From: Kribbella aluminosa
GTDB taxonomy: Bacteria > Actinomycetota > Actinomycetes > Propionibacteriales > Kribbellaceae
DNA length: 64,000 bases
Reading direction: 5' to 3'
NCBI RefSeq assembly: GCF_017876295.1
Contig: NZ_JAGINT010000001.1
Location: forward strand, 4,340,001-4,404,000
The position numbers and the translations under genes were made by a program. Below are positions 23,717-32,478 of the stretch, piece by piece; position 1 is the stretch's first letter; every line of letters begins with the position of its first letter. Under the pieces are notes generated by a model that had not been told where the DNA came from, did no database searches, and worked only from the letters and a program-made list of their open reading frames with translations.

Positions 23717-24631
23717 CTACTTGTCGTCCTCGCGGTTGAGGCCGGCGAGGAACTGTTCGACCTCGGCGCCTAGTTCGTCGGCAGAGGGGGTGGAGTCGGC
23801 GAGGAGACTCTTGCGGCTGAGCGAGCCGGCGGCGGCGTCGTACTGCGTCTCGAGGGCCTTCACGACTGCGCTGGCGTCGTCGGAGGCATCGACCTGCTCG
23901 TCGACCAGGCGGCCGGTGACCGCGGCCTCGTCGAGCAGGGCCTTGCTAGGGAGCAGCAGGCCCGTCGCCGCGGAGATCGCGTGCACCAGCGCCAGCGCGG
24001 CACCCGGGAACCGGTTCTCGGCCAGGTAGTGCGGGACGTGGACGGCGAAGCCCATCGCGTCCTTGCCGGCCTCGCCGAGGCGGACCTGCAGCATGGTCCC
24101 GGCGCTCGCCGGCAGCCGCATCTCGCCGTCCCAGATGTTCGACCGGGTGACCAGCTCGGGCCGGGTCGCGTGCGCGGTCAGTCCGAGCGGACGGGTGTGC
24201 GGAACCCCCATCGGGATGCCGTGCACACCGACGGTCAGCGTCACGTTGTAGAGCTCGACGAGCTGCCGGACCGCACCGGCGAACCGGTCCCAGTGGTTGT
24301 CCGGCTCGACGCCCTCGAGCAACAGGAAGTCCACACCGGCGTCGTCCGTCACCAGGTGCAGCGAGAGGTGCTGTGGTGTGTAGTCGGTGAACCGGTCCTC
24401 GGCGAACGTCACCTCGGGCCGGCGGGCGCGGTAGTCGTGCAGCAGGTCGACGTCGAACCGCGCCAGCAACCGGTGGTCCAGCACCTCGAGCAGGTGGTCG
24501 GCGGTCACGCGTCCGGCCTGGCCGGCGTCCATGAATCCGTCCAGCGAGTGCACCATGACCTTCGGCGTCGCCGCCGGGCCGGTCGCCACCGACTCGTCGA
24601 CGATCTCGTAGAGGTCGTCCGGTCGCAGCAT
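23717..24631 (-). CDS. PAC2 family protein
   Basis: 304 residues; the PAC2 (proteasome assembly chaperone-like) family opening KVMVHSLDGFMDAGQAGRVT is followed by DYTPQHLSLHLVTDD, FLLLEGVEPDNHWDRFAGAV, GVHGIPMGVPHTRPLGLTAH and VPHYLAENRFPGAALALVHA. Actinobacterial PAC2 proteins often accompany proteasome-related genes, but none is seen here. The start at 24631 follows GAAGGAGA (5-base spacing); an in-frame upstream ATG at 24655 lies before that ribosome binding site. The biochemical role in bacteria is not established. Confidence 0.85.
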   Translation of the reverse strand: MLRPDDLYEIVDESVATGPAATPKVMVHSLDGFMDAGQAGRVTADHLLEVLDHRLLARFDVDLLHDYRARRPEVTFAEDRFTDYTPQHLSLHLVTDDAGVDFLLLEGVEPDNHWDRFAGAVRQLVELYNVTLTVGVHGIPMGVPHTRPLGLTAHATRPELVTRSNIWDGEMRLPASAGTMLQVRLGEAGKDAMGFAVHVPHYLAENRFPGAALALVHAISAATGLLLPSKALLDEAAVTGRLVDEQVDASDDASAVVKALETQYDAAAGSLSRKSLLADSTPSADELGAEVEQFLAGLNREDDK

Positions 24632-24782
24632 CGTCGTCTCCTTCGCAGTTTCCAACTGGCACTTCTATTGTCCCCAACGCCGGGGCGCGCCGGACAAATT
24701 CCGGCCGCACCGAAGATTCCGGAGGTTCCACGACCCGGCACCGGCGCGACAAGTTCGGAAAGCGCTTGCTAGCGTGGTCCCC

Positions 24783-25799
24783 GTGAGCCTCGAACCGAAC
24801 TCCGCCCCGACCGTCATGCTGGCGATGAACGCGGACAGCCGCGCCCGCGTCCTGGTCCCGCACGTCCGGCAGCGCCTGGACGCCGTCGCCACCGTGCTGC
24901 CGGCCGGCCCCGGCACCAGCTTCCTCACCGACCCCGCCGTACGGGCGGCGCTCGCGGACGTCGACGTCCTGCTCACCGGGTGGGGCTGCCCGCGGATCGG
25001 GCCGGAGGTCCTGGACGCGGCGCCGAAGCTGCAGGCGATCCTGCACGCGGCGGGCTCGGTCAAGGCGATCGTCGACCCGGCCGCGTTCGACCGCGGCATC
25101 CAGGTCTCGTCGGCGGCCACCGCGAACGCGCAGCCGGTCGCCGAGTTCACGGTCGCGGCGATCGTGATGGCCGGCAAGCGGGCGTTCCGGCTCGCGGCGC
25201 AGTACCGGCTGGAGCGGCGCAAGGGCGACGCACACGGGATGCCCGGCAACTACGGCGCCACGGTCGGCCTGCTCGGGGCGTCCCGGATCGCGAAGATGGT
25301 CGCCGAGCGGCTGCGGGCGTTCGACCTGCACGTCCTGATCAGCGACCCGTACCTGACCGCGGCCGAGGCGGCCGACCTGGGCGCGGAGCTGGTCGACAAC
25401 GACGCGCTGTTCCGGCGCAGCGACATCCTGAGCGTGCACGCGCCGCTGCTCCCGGAGACCGAGGGGCTGGTGGACGCCCGCCTGCTCGGGCTGCTGAGGG
25501 ACGGCGCCGCGCTGATCAACACCGCGCGCGGCAAGATCGTCGACTCCGGGGCGCTGCTCCGCGAGTGCGCCGCCGGCCGGATCGACGCGATCCTCGACGT
25601 CACCGACCCGGAGCCGCTGCCGCCGGACTCGCCGCTGCTCGACCTGCCGAACGTCTTCGTCACCCCGCACGTCGCCGGTGCCGTCGGCAACGAGATCGCC
25701 CGGCTCGGTGAACTCGCCGTCGGCGAACTCGAACGCCTCACCACCGGCCAGCCCCTGCAACACGCCATCAGCCCCGCCGAACTAGGAAGGCTCGCCTAG
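24783..25799 (+). CDS. D-isomer-specific 2-hydroxyacid dehydrogenase
   Basis: About 338 residues. NAD-binding half: GNYGATVGLLGASRIAKMVA, with a degenerate glycine motif. Catalytic residues of the family are visible: Arg in INTARGKIVDSG, Glu in DVTDPEPLPPDS and His in VFVTPHVAGAVGNE. The substrate cannot be read. The start is a GTG; a TAGCGT hexamer lies about 8 bases upstream and there is no ribosome binding site, suggesting a leaderless message. It is followed by the DUF2264 gene (121 bases apart); the pair may serve carbohydrate-acid metabolism. Confidence 0.85.
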   Translation: MSLEPNSAPTVMLAMNADSRARVLVPHVRQRLDAVATVLPAGPGTSFLTDPAVRAALADVDVLLTGWGCPRIGPEVLDAAPKLQAILHAAGSVKAIVDPAAFDRGIQVSSAATANAQPVAEFTVAAIVMAGKRAFRLAAQYRLERRKGDAHGMPGNYGATVGLLGASRIAKMVAERLRAFDLHVLISDPYLTAAEAADLGAELVDNDALFRRSDILSVHAPLLPETEGLVDARLLGLLRDGAALINTARGKIVDSGALLRECAAGRIDAILDVTDPEPLPPDSPLLDLPNVFVTPHVAGAVGNEIARLGELAVGELERLTTGQPLQHAISPAELGRLA

Positions 25800-25920
25800 T
25801 GACTGTGCACATGGCCGGGCCTTCGGCGCCGGCGTGGTCATCGGGCTTGTCCTCCCGGTCGTCCCTCGTCGCTCCAGTCGCTTCGCTCCTTACGCTCCTC
25901 AGTCCAGACCGGGAGGCCCG

Positions 25921-28011
25921 ATGACCCGCCTGATTCTGCCCGACACCGACCGTGAGCTGTCCCGCCAGACCGGATGGGTGCGGGCGCACTGGGAGGCGCT
26001 CGCCGATCACCTGCTGGACTCGCTCGTCCCGTTCTTCTCCCCCGGTATGTCGCTCGTCGAGCTGCCGGGCCGCCCGAGCCGGTCCGGTACGGCGTCCGAC
26101 GCGCTCGAAGGTTTCGCCCGGTCGTTCATGCTGGCCGCTTTCCGGATCGCCGGCGTCCAGGGCAAGGGCTGCGAGCAGCTGATCGAGCGGTACGCGCGTG
26201 GTGTCGCGAACGGCGCGAACCCGGACCACCCGGAGGCGTGGCTGCGGCTCACCCCGCGGTCGCAGCAGATGGTCGAGGCGGCCGCGATCGCGGTGTCGCT
26301 GCACGAGACCCGGGAGTGGATCTGGGACCGGCTCGACGCGAAGGCGCAGCAGCACGTCGCGGAGTGGCTCGGCGGGTTCAACGGGTCCACGACGCACGAC
26401 AACAACTGGCGACTGTTCCAGGTCGTCAGCGAGCAGTTCCTCGCGTCCGTCGGAGCGCCGTACAAGCAGGAGGACATCGACGGCGGCCTCGACCGGATCG
26501 AGGACTGGTACGTCGGCAACGGGTGGTACTCCGACGGCGACGGGCAGAACTTCGACAACTACATCGGCTGGGCGATGCACCTGTACCCGGGCCTGTGGGC
26601 ACGGATGGCCGCGGCGACGCCGGGAGCGCAGTACGAGGACCGGCTGAAGCTCTACAAGGAGCGCATCAACCTGTTCCTCCAGGACGCGCAGTACTTCGTC
26701 GGGAACGACGGTGCACCGCTGTACCAGGGCCGGTCGCTGACGTACCGGATGGCGGCCGCGGCGCCGTACTGGATGGGCGCGATGCTCGACTCCACGCCAC
26801 TCACCCCGGGCGAGACACGGCGGCTGTGCTCGGGAATCGCCCGGCACTTCGTGCAGCACGGCGTACCGGACGAGCGGGGCGTGCTCACGCTCGGGTGGTA
26901 CGACACGTTCCTGCCGACGACGCAGCAGTACTCCGGACCCGGCTCGCCGTACTGGGCGGCGAAGGGGTTCGTCGGGCTGATCCTGCCGCCGGAACATCCG
27001 GTGTGGTCAGATCCGGAGGACTCGATCCCGCTCGACGACGCGGATCAGCAGAAGGCGATGCCGGAGCCAGGGTGGATCGTGCATGCCAGCCGGCACGATC
27101 AGGTCGTGCAGCTGGTGAACCACGGCGCCGATCACGCGCCGGTGGCGGAGCCTTCCGGCGCCGAGCCGGCCGGCGACCCGCACTACAACCGCTTGGCGTA
27201 TGCCAACCATGCGGGGCCGGATTTGTCGGACAACGAGCCGGGGATCGACAACCTGATCTCGCTGGTGGCCGCGGACGGTACGGCGAGCGGGCGCGGGCGG
27301 ATCCGGCGGCTCGCGGTCGACGGGCGTACGGCGTCCTCGTGGCACAAGGCGTGGCTCGGATCCGAAGGCCCGTGGGCGATCGAGGTCGCGTCGGTCGTGT
27401 GGAACGGCTGGGAGATCCGCTGCGCCCTGGTCGACGGGCCAGAAGGCGCAACGGTCCGCAGCGCCGGCTTCGCGGTCGCGGGAAACTCCTTGCCCGAAGC
27501 AACCTTCGCCCCGGCGGCTGCGCCGCCGGAGCCGGCGGAGAAGGTGGGCGCCGCCCACACCACCTCCGCACACACCACCTCCCCACACACCACCTCCTCA
27601 CATACCACCTCCTCACATACCACCTCAGCACACACCACCTCCAACTCGACCTCTCCACTCACCACCTCTTCCTCCACCGAGCGGCGGGTAGCGCCGGCTT
27701 CTTGGGCGCGGAATGCGGAGGGGTTGTTGTCGGCGGTTGTTGGTTTGTATGGGTATGAGGAGTCCGGCGTGCACCGGGCGGTGGGGGTCAATCCGTTCGG
27801 GGCGCACTCGGCGACGCCGTACCTGACTGCTCAGCACCGCGGAGAGCCGCTCGTGCTGGTGAACGCCGTGGTACTCACCCGGGACACGCTCCGTCCGGAG
27901 GCGCTTGCCGAAGGCATCGATGTCTCGGTGACCGGCGCCACCGTGCGGATCGGCCTGCCCGGCGGCGACGCCGAGATGATCGAGCTGGGACAGAGTAGAT
28001 TGACGGAATGA
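25921..28011 (+). CDS. DUF2264 domain-containing protein with a repeat insertion
   Basis: About 696 residues. The DUF2264 domain (residues 10-370: WEALADHLLDSLVPFFSPG, AWLRLTPRSQQMVEAAAIAV, NNWRLFQVVSEQFL, WYSDGDGQNFDNYIGWAMHL) has an alpha/alpha-barrel look, as in glycoside hydrolases and lyases; the family is linked to uronate or glycan degradation but not firmly assigned. A C-terminal beta domain follows. It is interrupted near residues 546-575 by six in-frame HTTSx pentapeptides. GGGAGG precedes the ATG. The stop overlaps the ferritin start. No signal peptide, so it is cytoplasmic. Confidence 0.85.
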   Translation: MTRLILPDTDRELSRQTGWVRAHWEALADHLLDSLVPFFSPGMSLVELPGRPSRSGTASDALEGFARSFMLAAFRIAGVQGKGCEQLIERYARGVANGANPDHPEAWLRLTPRSQQMVEAAAIAVSLHETREWIWDRLDAKAQQHVAEWLGGFNGSTTHDNNWRLFQVVSEQFLASVGAPYKQEDIDGGLDRIEDWYVGNGWYSDGDGQNFDNYIGWAMHLYPGLWARMAAATPGAQYEDRLKLYKERINLFLQDAQYFVGNDGAPLYQGRSLTYRMAAAAPYWMGAMLDSTPLTPGETRRLCSGIARHFVQHGVPDERGVLTLGWYDTFLPTTQQYSGPGSPYWAAKGFVGLILPPEHPVWSDPEDSIPLDDADQQKAMPEPGWIVHASRHDQVVQLVNHGADHAPVAEPSGAEPAGDPHYNRLAYANHAGPDLSDNEPGIDNLISLVAADGTASGRGRIRRLAVDGRTASSWHKAWLGSEGPWAIEVASVVWNGWEIRCALVDGPEGATVRSAGFAVAGNSLPEATFAPAAAPPEPAEKVGAAHTTSAHTTSPHTTSSHTTSSHTTSAHTTSNSTSPLTTSSSTERRVAPASWARNAEGLLSAVVGLYGYEESGVHRAVGVNPFGAHSATPYLTAQHRGEPLVLVNAVVLTRDTLRPEALAEGIDVSVTGATVRIGLPGGDAEMIELGQSRLTE
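27556..27645 (+). repeat. Six 15-bp tandem repeats in the DUF2264 gene
   Basis: Six copies of CACACCACCTCCNCA in frame give HTTSA, HTTSP, HTTSS, HTTSS, HTTSA, HTTSN. Further degenerate Thr/Ser codons continue to about 27680. The multiple of three keeps the gene open; copy number is probably variable. Confidence 0.9.
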
Positions 28012-28535
28012 GTACGTACGAGAAACTCCTGCAGGACCAGATCCGGAACGAATTCACGGCGTCCCAGCAGTACGTGGCAGTCGCTGTCTGGTACGACGAC
28101 CAGGATCTGCCCCGGCTGGCCGCGCACTTCTACAAGCAGTCCCTGGAAGAGCGCAACCACGCGATGATGATGGTCCAGTACCTGCTCGACAAGGACATCC
28201 GGCCGCAGATCCCGTCGGTCGGCGAGGTCGAGTCCGACTTCAAGTCCGCGATCGCGCCGCTGGAGCTCGCGCTCGCGCAGGAGATCACGGTCACCAAGCA
28301 GATCGAGACGCTCGCCCGCACCGCGCGGGACGAGAGCGACTACATCGGTGAACAGTTCATGCAGTGGTTCCTCAAGGAGCAGGTCGAGGAGGTCGCCGCG
28401 ATGAAGACGCTGGTCAACGTCGCGAAGCGCGCCGGTGACAACCTGTTCCACCTCGAGGACTTCCTGGCCCGCGAGGTGGTCGGCGACGCCGGTGCCGACC
28501 CGACGGCACCGACCGCCGCCGGTGGCTCGGTCTGA
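28008..28535 (+). CDS. Ferritin (BfrB/Ftn type)
   Basis: 175 residues. Ferroxidase ligands are visible in helices: Glu in IRNEFTASQQYV near 15, ExxH in LEERNHAMMM near 48-51, Glu in LALAQEITVTKQI, and EQVEEVAAMK near 128-131. The C-terminal tail (DAGADPTAPTAAGGSV) is disordered, as in mycobacterial BfrB. It stores iron as a 24-subunit shell in the cytoplasm. It overlaps the DUF2264 stop by four bases (ATGA), so it can be co-translated with that gene, although no functional link is obvious. Confidence 0.9.
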   Translation: MSTYEKLLQDQIRNEFTASQQYVAVAVWYDDQDLPRLAAHFYKQSLEERNHAMMMVQYLLDKDIRPQIPSVGEVESDFKSAIAPLELALAQEITVTKQIETLARTARDESDYIGEQFMQWFLKEQVEEVAAMKTLVNVAKRAGDNLFHLEDFLAREVVGDAGADPTAPTAAGGSV

Positions 28536-28536
28536 C

Positions 28537-30447
28537 CTACCAGCTGCCGCCTCCACCGCCGCCGCCCCCGCCGCCCGACGACGAGGACGACGTACTGGAG
28601 GAGGAGAAACCGGAGGAGGAACCACCTCCGGCCGACGGTGACGGTGACGGTGACGGGAGCTCGGCGAACGTGCTGGAGACCGTCGTGGAGATGCTCCCGG
28701 CGGTCCAGCCGGAGTCGTAGTACGAGCTGGAGCCGGTGTACCAGGACGGGGCCGCGGTCAGCCGGCCGGAGTCGACGAGCTGCTTGCACACCTGCTGCCA
28801 GCGGTCGGCCAGCCCCAGCACGATGGCCCACGGCAGGTACTTGCTGAAGATGTCCTCGCCGGCCTCGAAGCGGAGCTGGTCCGCCTCCGCGGTGCTGAGG
28901 TACTGCCGGAACCCGACGACCTGGTCGGTCACGGCGCGGCCGAGCGCGTTCCGGCGGCCGGCCCGGCGCTGCAGGATCAGGTCGACGACCGCGTTCAGTA
29001 CGGCGAGCACCGGCAGCGCGATCACGATCGCCGGGCCGAGCCACGGTGGCGCTCCGAACTTGATCACGTAGACGATCAGCGAGATCAGCCCGACCAGGAC
29101 CGCCAGGAAGACACCGCAGCCGAGCGGCACCCAGCCGTAGCCGGACGACTCCACGACGGTCGAGCGGTGCGGCAGCCGCGCGTACCAGTTCCGGTCCACG
29201 ACCTGCTTCCACAGCGCGTCGCCCATGCTCTCGGCGGCTCGCTGCGGCCGGGTGTCCCCCATTGCCGGCCTGAGCAGCCGGACCTCGCCACCTGGCTGTT
29301 GCTTCGGGAACAGCCCCTTCAGCAACGCCTTCTCGTGCGCCGCGGTGGCGAGCCCTGCGTCCACCAGCACGGCAGTCCGGACGTCGTTCTCGCTCTCGAT
29401 CCGGACGGCGCCACGGACAGCCAGGTCGACGAGGGTCGCCGCCACCTCGGTGGTGTCCACCTTGCCGTCGATCAGCAGACCGCCCTCCGCGGCGCTGATC
29501 TCCGGCGGCGCGAACGCGACCGGGATCGCCTTCTCCGCCAGCCGGTCCGGCACCGTCCGCGCGGCGAGTCCCGGGGGCGGGACGGTCCCCGGCGGCATCC
29601 CGTCGTACCGGAGGTCTCGGCGACGGCGGACGGTGAGCTTGCCGGCGGCGATCGCGATCACGGTCAGTACGACCGAGCTGATCGCGGCCGGCCAGCTCAC
29701 GCCGTACCGTGCGAGGAAGCCCGGCGGGTCGACGACGATCGGCGTGTCGTTGCTCACGGCACCGGCTTTGATGCCGGCGACAATCGTCAGCTCCTCGCCG
29801 CGGACCACGTCCGTTTCCTGCGTGAACGTGGCCTTGCCGCCGACGATCGCCTTCTCGTCGCAGCTCGCCGTGGATCCGGACGGGCCTTCGTTGCAGGCAA
29901 CCTTCGTCACGCCCTGCGGCACCGTCACCGTGACCACGACGTGGTCGAGCGGCGCCTCCCAGCTGTTGCCGGTCGCGTCCCAGTACAGCTCACTGTGGTC
30001 CGGGAAGTGCCGCAGCGCGCCACGCACGTCGTAGCTGATCTTGTACGTCGCGTCCCGCCCGGTCACCGTCTCGCCCGAGGCGCCGATCTTGATCCGCAGC
30101 ACCTGGTTGCGGGCCTTGTTCGTCCTGGCCGTGGACGTGCTGAACTCGGCGGGCGCGTTCGGCGAGGACACCTGGACGTTCGACACGTCGTACCGCTGGT
30201 CCTTCGAGCGGTCGTCGACGTACGGCTCGCGGATCACCAGGTCCCGGAAGATCCCGTGCCGGCCGGAGTCCCCGAAGTGGTACTCGATCGACTCGGTCAC
30301 GTGCAGCACACCGTCCGCGGACACGTCGTACGCGATCGTCATCGACCGCACCCGGTCACCGATCGCGGCCGACGCCGGTACGGCGTATCCGGCCAGGGCG
30401 ATCGCGAGAACGAGCAGGCTGACGACGACCCCGAGCGCACGACGCAT
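28537..30447 (-). CDS. DUF2207 membrane protein (copy 1)
   Basis: 636 residues. An N-terminal signal peptide (MRRALGVVVSLLVLAIALAG, cut after ASA) precedes an extracellular beta domain typical of DUF2207 (IEYHFGDSGRHGIFRDLVIR, LRHFPDHSELYWDATGNSW). A transmembrane helix near 260, a cytoplasmic part, two more helices near 450-490 and a Ser/Gly-rich tail ending in a Gly run and SW follow. The domain order is the usual one of DUF2207 proteins, whose function is unknown. No good ribosome binding site precedes the ATG. Paralogue of the next gene. Confidence 0.88.
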   Translation of the reverse strand: MRRALGVVVSLLVLAIALAGYAVPASAAIGDRVRSMTIAYDVSADGVLHVTESIEYHFGDSGRHGIFRDLVIREPYVDDRSKDQRYDVSNVQVSSPNAPAEFSTSTARTNKARNQVLRIKIGASGETVTGRDATYKISYDVRGALRHFPDHSELYWDATGNSWEAPLDHVVVTVTVPQGVTKVACNEGPSGSTASCDEKAIVGGKATFTQETDVVRGEELTIVAGIKAGAVSNDTPIVVDPPGFLARYGVSWPAAISSVVLTVIAIAAGKLTVRRRRDLRYDGMPPGTVPPPGLAARTVPDRLAEKAIPVAFAPPEISAAEGGLLIDGKVDTTEVAATLVDLAVRGAVRIESENDVRTAVLVDAGLATAAHEKALLKGLFPKQQPGGEVRLLRPAMGDTRPQRAAESMGDALWKQVVDRNWYARLPHRSTVVESSGYGWVPLGCGVFLAVLVGLISLIVYVIKFGAPPWLGPAIVIALPVLAVLNAVVDLILQRRAGRRNALGRAVTDQVVGFRQYLSTAEADQLRFEAGEDIFSKYLPWAIVLGLADRWQQVCKQLVDSGRLTAAPSWYTGSSSYYDSGWTAGSISTTVSSTFAELPSPSPSPSAGGGSSSGFSSSSTSSSSSGGGGGGGGGGSW

Positions 30448-30479
30448 GCGCGCGACACTACCGAGAGTAGAGGTCGCGA

Positions 30480-32384
30480 CTACCAGCTACCGCCGCCACC
30501 ACCACCGCCACCGCCGCCGGAGAAGCCGCCGCTGAAGCCGGAGGAGCTGCCGCCGCCTCCGCCGGAGCTGGAGGGCGTGGGCGGCGAGTCGAAGCTGTGG
30601 GCGACCGTCGAGCCGACGGCGGCGGCGGTCCAGCCGGAGGTGTAGTACGACGGGCCGGAGTACCAGTACGGGTCCGGCGGGATGCGGCCGGCTGCGACGA
30701 GCTGCTCGCAGACCTTCTGCCAGCGGTCGGCGAGACCGAAAGCGATGGCCCAGGGCAAGTACTTCGAGAAGATGTCCTCGCCCTCCTCGAAGCGGAGCTG
30801 GTCCACCTCGGCGGTGGCGAGGTACTTCCGGAAGCCCACCAACTGGTCGGTGACCGCCCGGCCGGCCGGATTGCGCTGACCGCGGCGGCGGATCGCGACC
30901 CAGATGCCGATGGCAACGACCACGGCGATCAGCGGGACCGCGAGCACGATTTTCCGGCCCGGCAGGCCCGCGCCTGCCCCGGCGGACACCACTCCCATCA
31001 AGCCGGCGCCGACCACCCAGAGCGCGACCATCCCCAGGCACGCACCGCTGAAGCCCTTCTTGAACAGCGAGCCACCACCGGCCCGCGGCATCCGCAGGTA
31101 CCACTGCCGGGCCTGCACCTGGTCCCGGAGCGCCTTGATCATCGCGTCGTGGGCGTTGCGCATCGTGTGGTCGCCGACCGCGCCGCGCTCCAGCACCACC
31201 TCGGAGCCGGGCTGCAGGGTCGGGAACAGCCCGGCCATCAGCGCCTGCTCGTGCGGTGCGGTCGCGGCCGCCGGGTTCAGCAGCACGGCCTTCTGGGTCT
31301 CGCCGTCGTTGTCGATCCGGACGCCGCCGCGGACCGCCATGTCGATCAGTGTCGCGGCCGTCTCGGTGGTGGTCGCCTTCGCGTCGATCAGCAGGCCGCC
31401 CTCGGCGACCGGGATCCGCGGCGGCGAGAACGCGACCGGGAGCTGGTCCTCGCGGAGGTCGTCCTTCACCGGCTCGGCCGAGGTCCCGTCCGGCGGGAAG
31501 GTGCCCGGCGGCATCCCGGCGAACCGCTGGTCCTTGTTGCCCAGTTTCGCGTACAGCGCGGCGATCACCAGGGCGAGCACGGTGACGACACCGGAGCCGA
31601 TCAGCTGCAGCCAGGACAGACCGTTGCGCTCCAGCCAGCTCGGCGGGTTCACGACGATCGGCTTGTCGTTCTGGACGGCGCCCGCGGTGATCCCGGCGAC
31701 GACGGTCAACTGGTCGCTGTTCGTCAGGTTGGTGGCCTCGAACACGCCCTGGCCGCCGACGACCGTGCTGGACGGGCAGGTCTGCTGCGCGCCGTACTTG
31801 CCGGTGAAGCACTCCGCCTTCGTGACGCCCTGCGGGACGTTGACGGTGACCTTGACGTTCTCCAGGGTGGCGTCCCAGCCGTTGCCGGTCGCGTCCCAGT
31901 ACAGCTCGCTGTGGTCCGCGAAGTGCCGCAGCGCACCGCGGACCTCGTAGCTGATCGTGTACGTCGCCCGGGTGCCCTTCACCGTGTCGTTGGCGGACCC
32001 GATCTTGATCTGGGTGGTCTCGTACCGTCCCTGGTTGCGCGACGAGGTCGACGTGCTGAACTCGGACGGTGCGTCCGGCGACGACACCTTGATCTTCGAG
32101 ACCTGGTACTCCTGGTCCTTCGAGGCGTCGTCGGCGTACGGCTCGCGGGTCACCAGGTCCCGGTAGATGCCGTGCCGGCCGGTGGTCGCGAACTGGTAGT
32201 CGATCGTTTCCGTGACCTGCAGTACGCCGTCCGTGGTGACGGTGTAGCCGATCGTGAAGTTCGTGACCTTGTCGCCGTACTCCGCCGGGTGCGCGCCGGC
32301 GGGCCCGGCGGACGTCACCGCGAATCCCGCCATCGCCAGTACCGCGAACAACGTGCTGATGACGACCCCGAGTGCCCTACGCAT
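30480..32384 (-). CDS. DUF2207 membrane protein (copy 2)
   Basis: 634 residues, colinear with copy 1 (28537-30447): signal peptide MRRALGVVISTLFAVLAMAG, extracellular DUF2207 domain (IDYQFATTGRHGIYRDLVTR, LRHFADHSELYWDATGNGW), membrane helices near 270 and 440-490, and a C-terminal Gly-rich tail ending SW. The two genes are a tandem duplication 32 bases apart. The start at 32384 was chosen because it gives a signal peptide identical at its beginning to copy 1; the frame is open far upstream. Tail glycine runs differ in length. Function unknown; probably envelope-associated. Confidence 0.88.
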   Translation of the reverse strand: MRRALGVVISTLFAVLAMAGFAVTSAGPAGAHPAEYGDKVTNFTIGYTVTTDGVLQVTETIDYQFATTGRHGIYRDLVTREPYADDASKDQEYQVSKIKVSSPDAPSEFSTSTSSRNQGRYETTQIKIGSANDTVKGTRATYTISYEVRGALRHFADHSELYWDATGNGWDATLENVKVTVNVPQGVTKAECFTGKYGAQQTCPSSTVVGGQGVFEATNLTNSDQLTVVAGITAGAVQNDKPIVVNPPSWLERNGLSWLQLIGSGVVTVLALVIAALYAKLGNKDQRFAGMPPGTFPPDGTSAEPVKDDLREDQLPVAFSPPRIPVAEGGLLIDAKATTTETAATLIDMAVRGGVRIDNDGETQKAVLLNPAAATAPHEQALMAGLFPTLQPGSEVVLERGAVGDHTMRNAHDAMIKALRDQVQARQWYLRMPRAGGGSLFKKGFSGACLGMVALWVVGAGLMGVVSAGAGAGLPGRKIVLAVPLIAVVVAIGIWVAIRRRGQRNPAGRAVTDQLVGFRKYLATAEVDQLRFEEGEDIFSKYLPWAIAFGLADRWQKVCEQLVAAGRIPPDPYWYSGPSYYTSGWTAAAVGSTVAHSFDSPPTPSSSGGGGGSSSGFSGGFSGGGGGGGGGGSW

Positions 32385-32478
32385 ACCCCGGACCCTATCG
32401 ATTCGCGGGGTCCGCGCGGTGAGGGCACTTGTGCGAAGTGTCCGATAGGGGAATCGTGGGTGGACCAGGAGGAACGTC

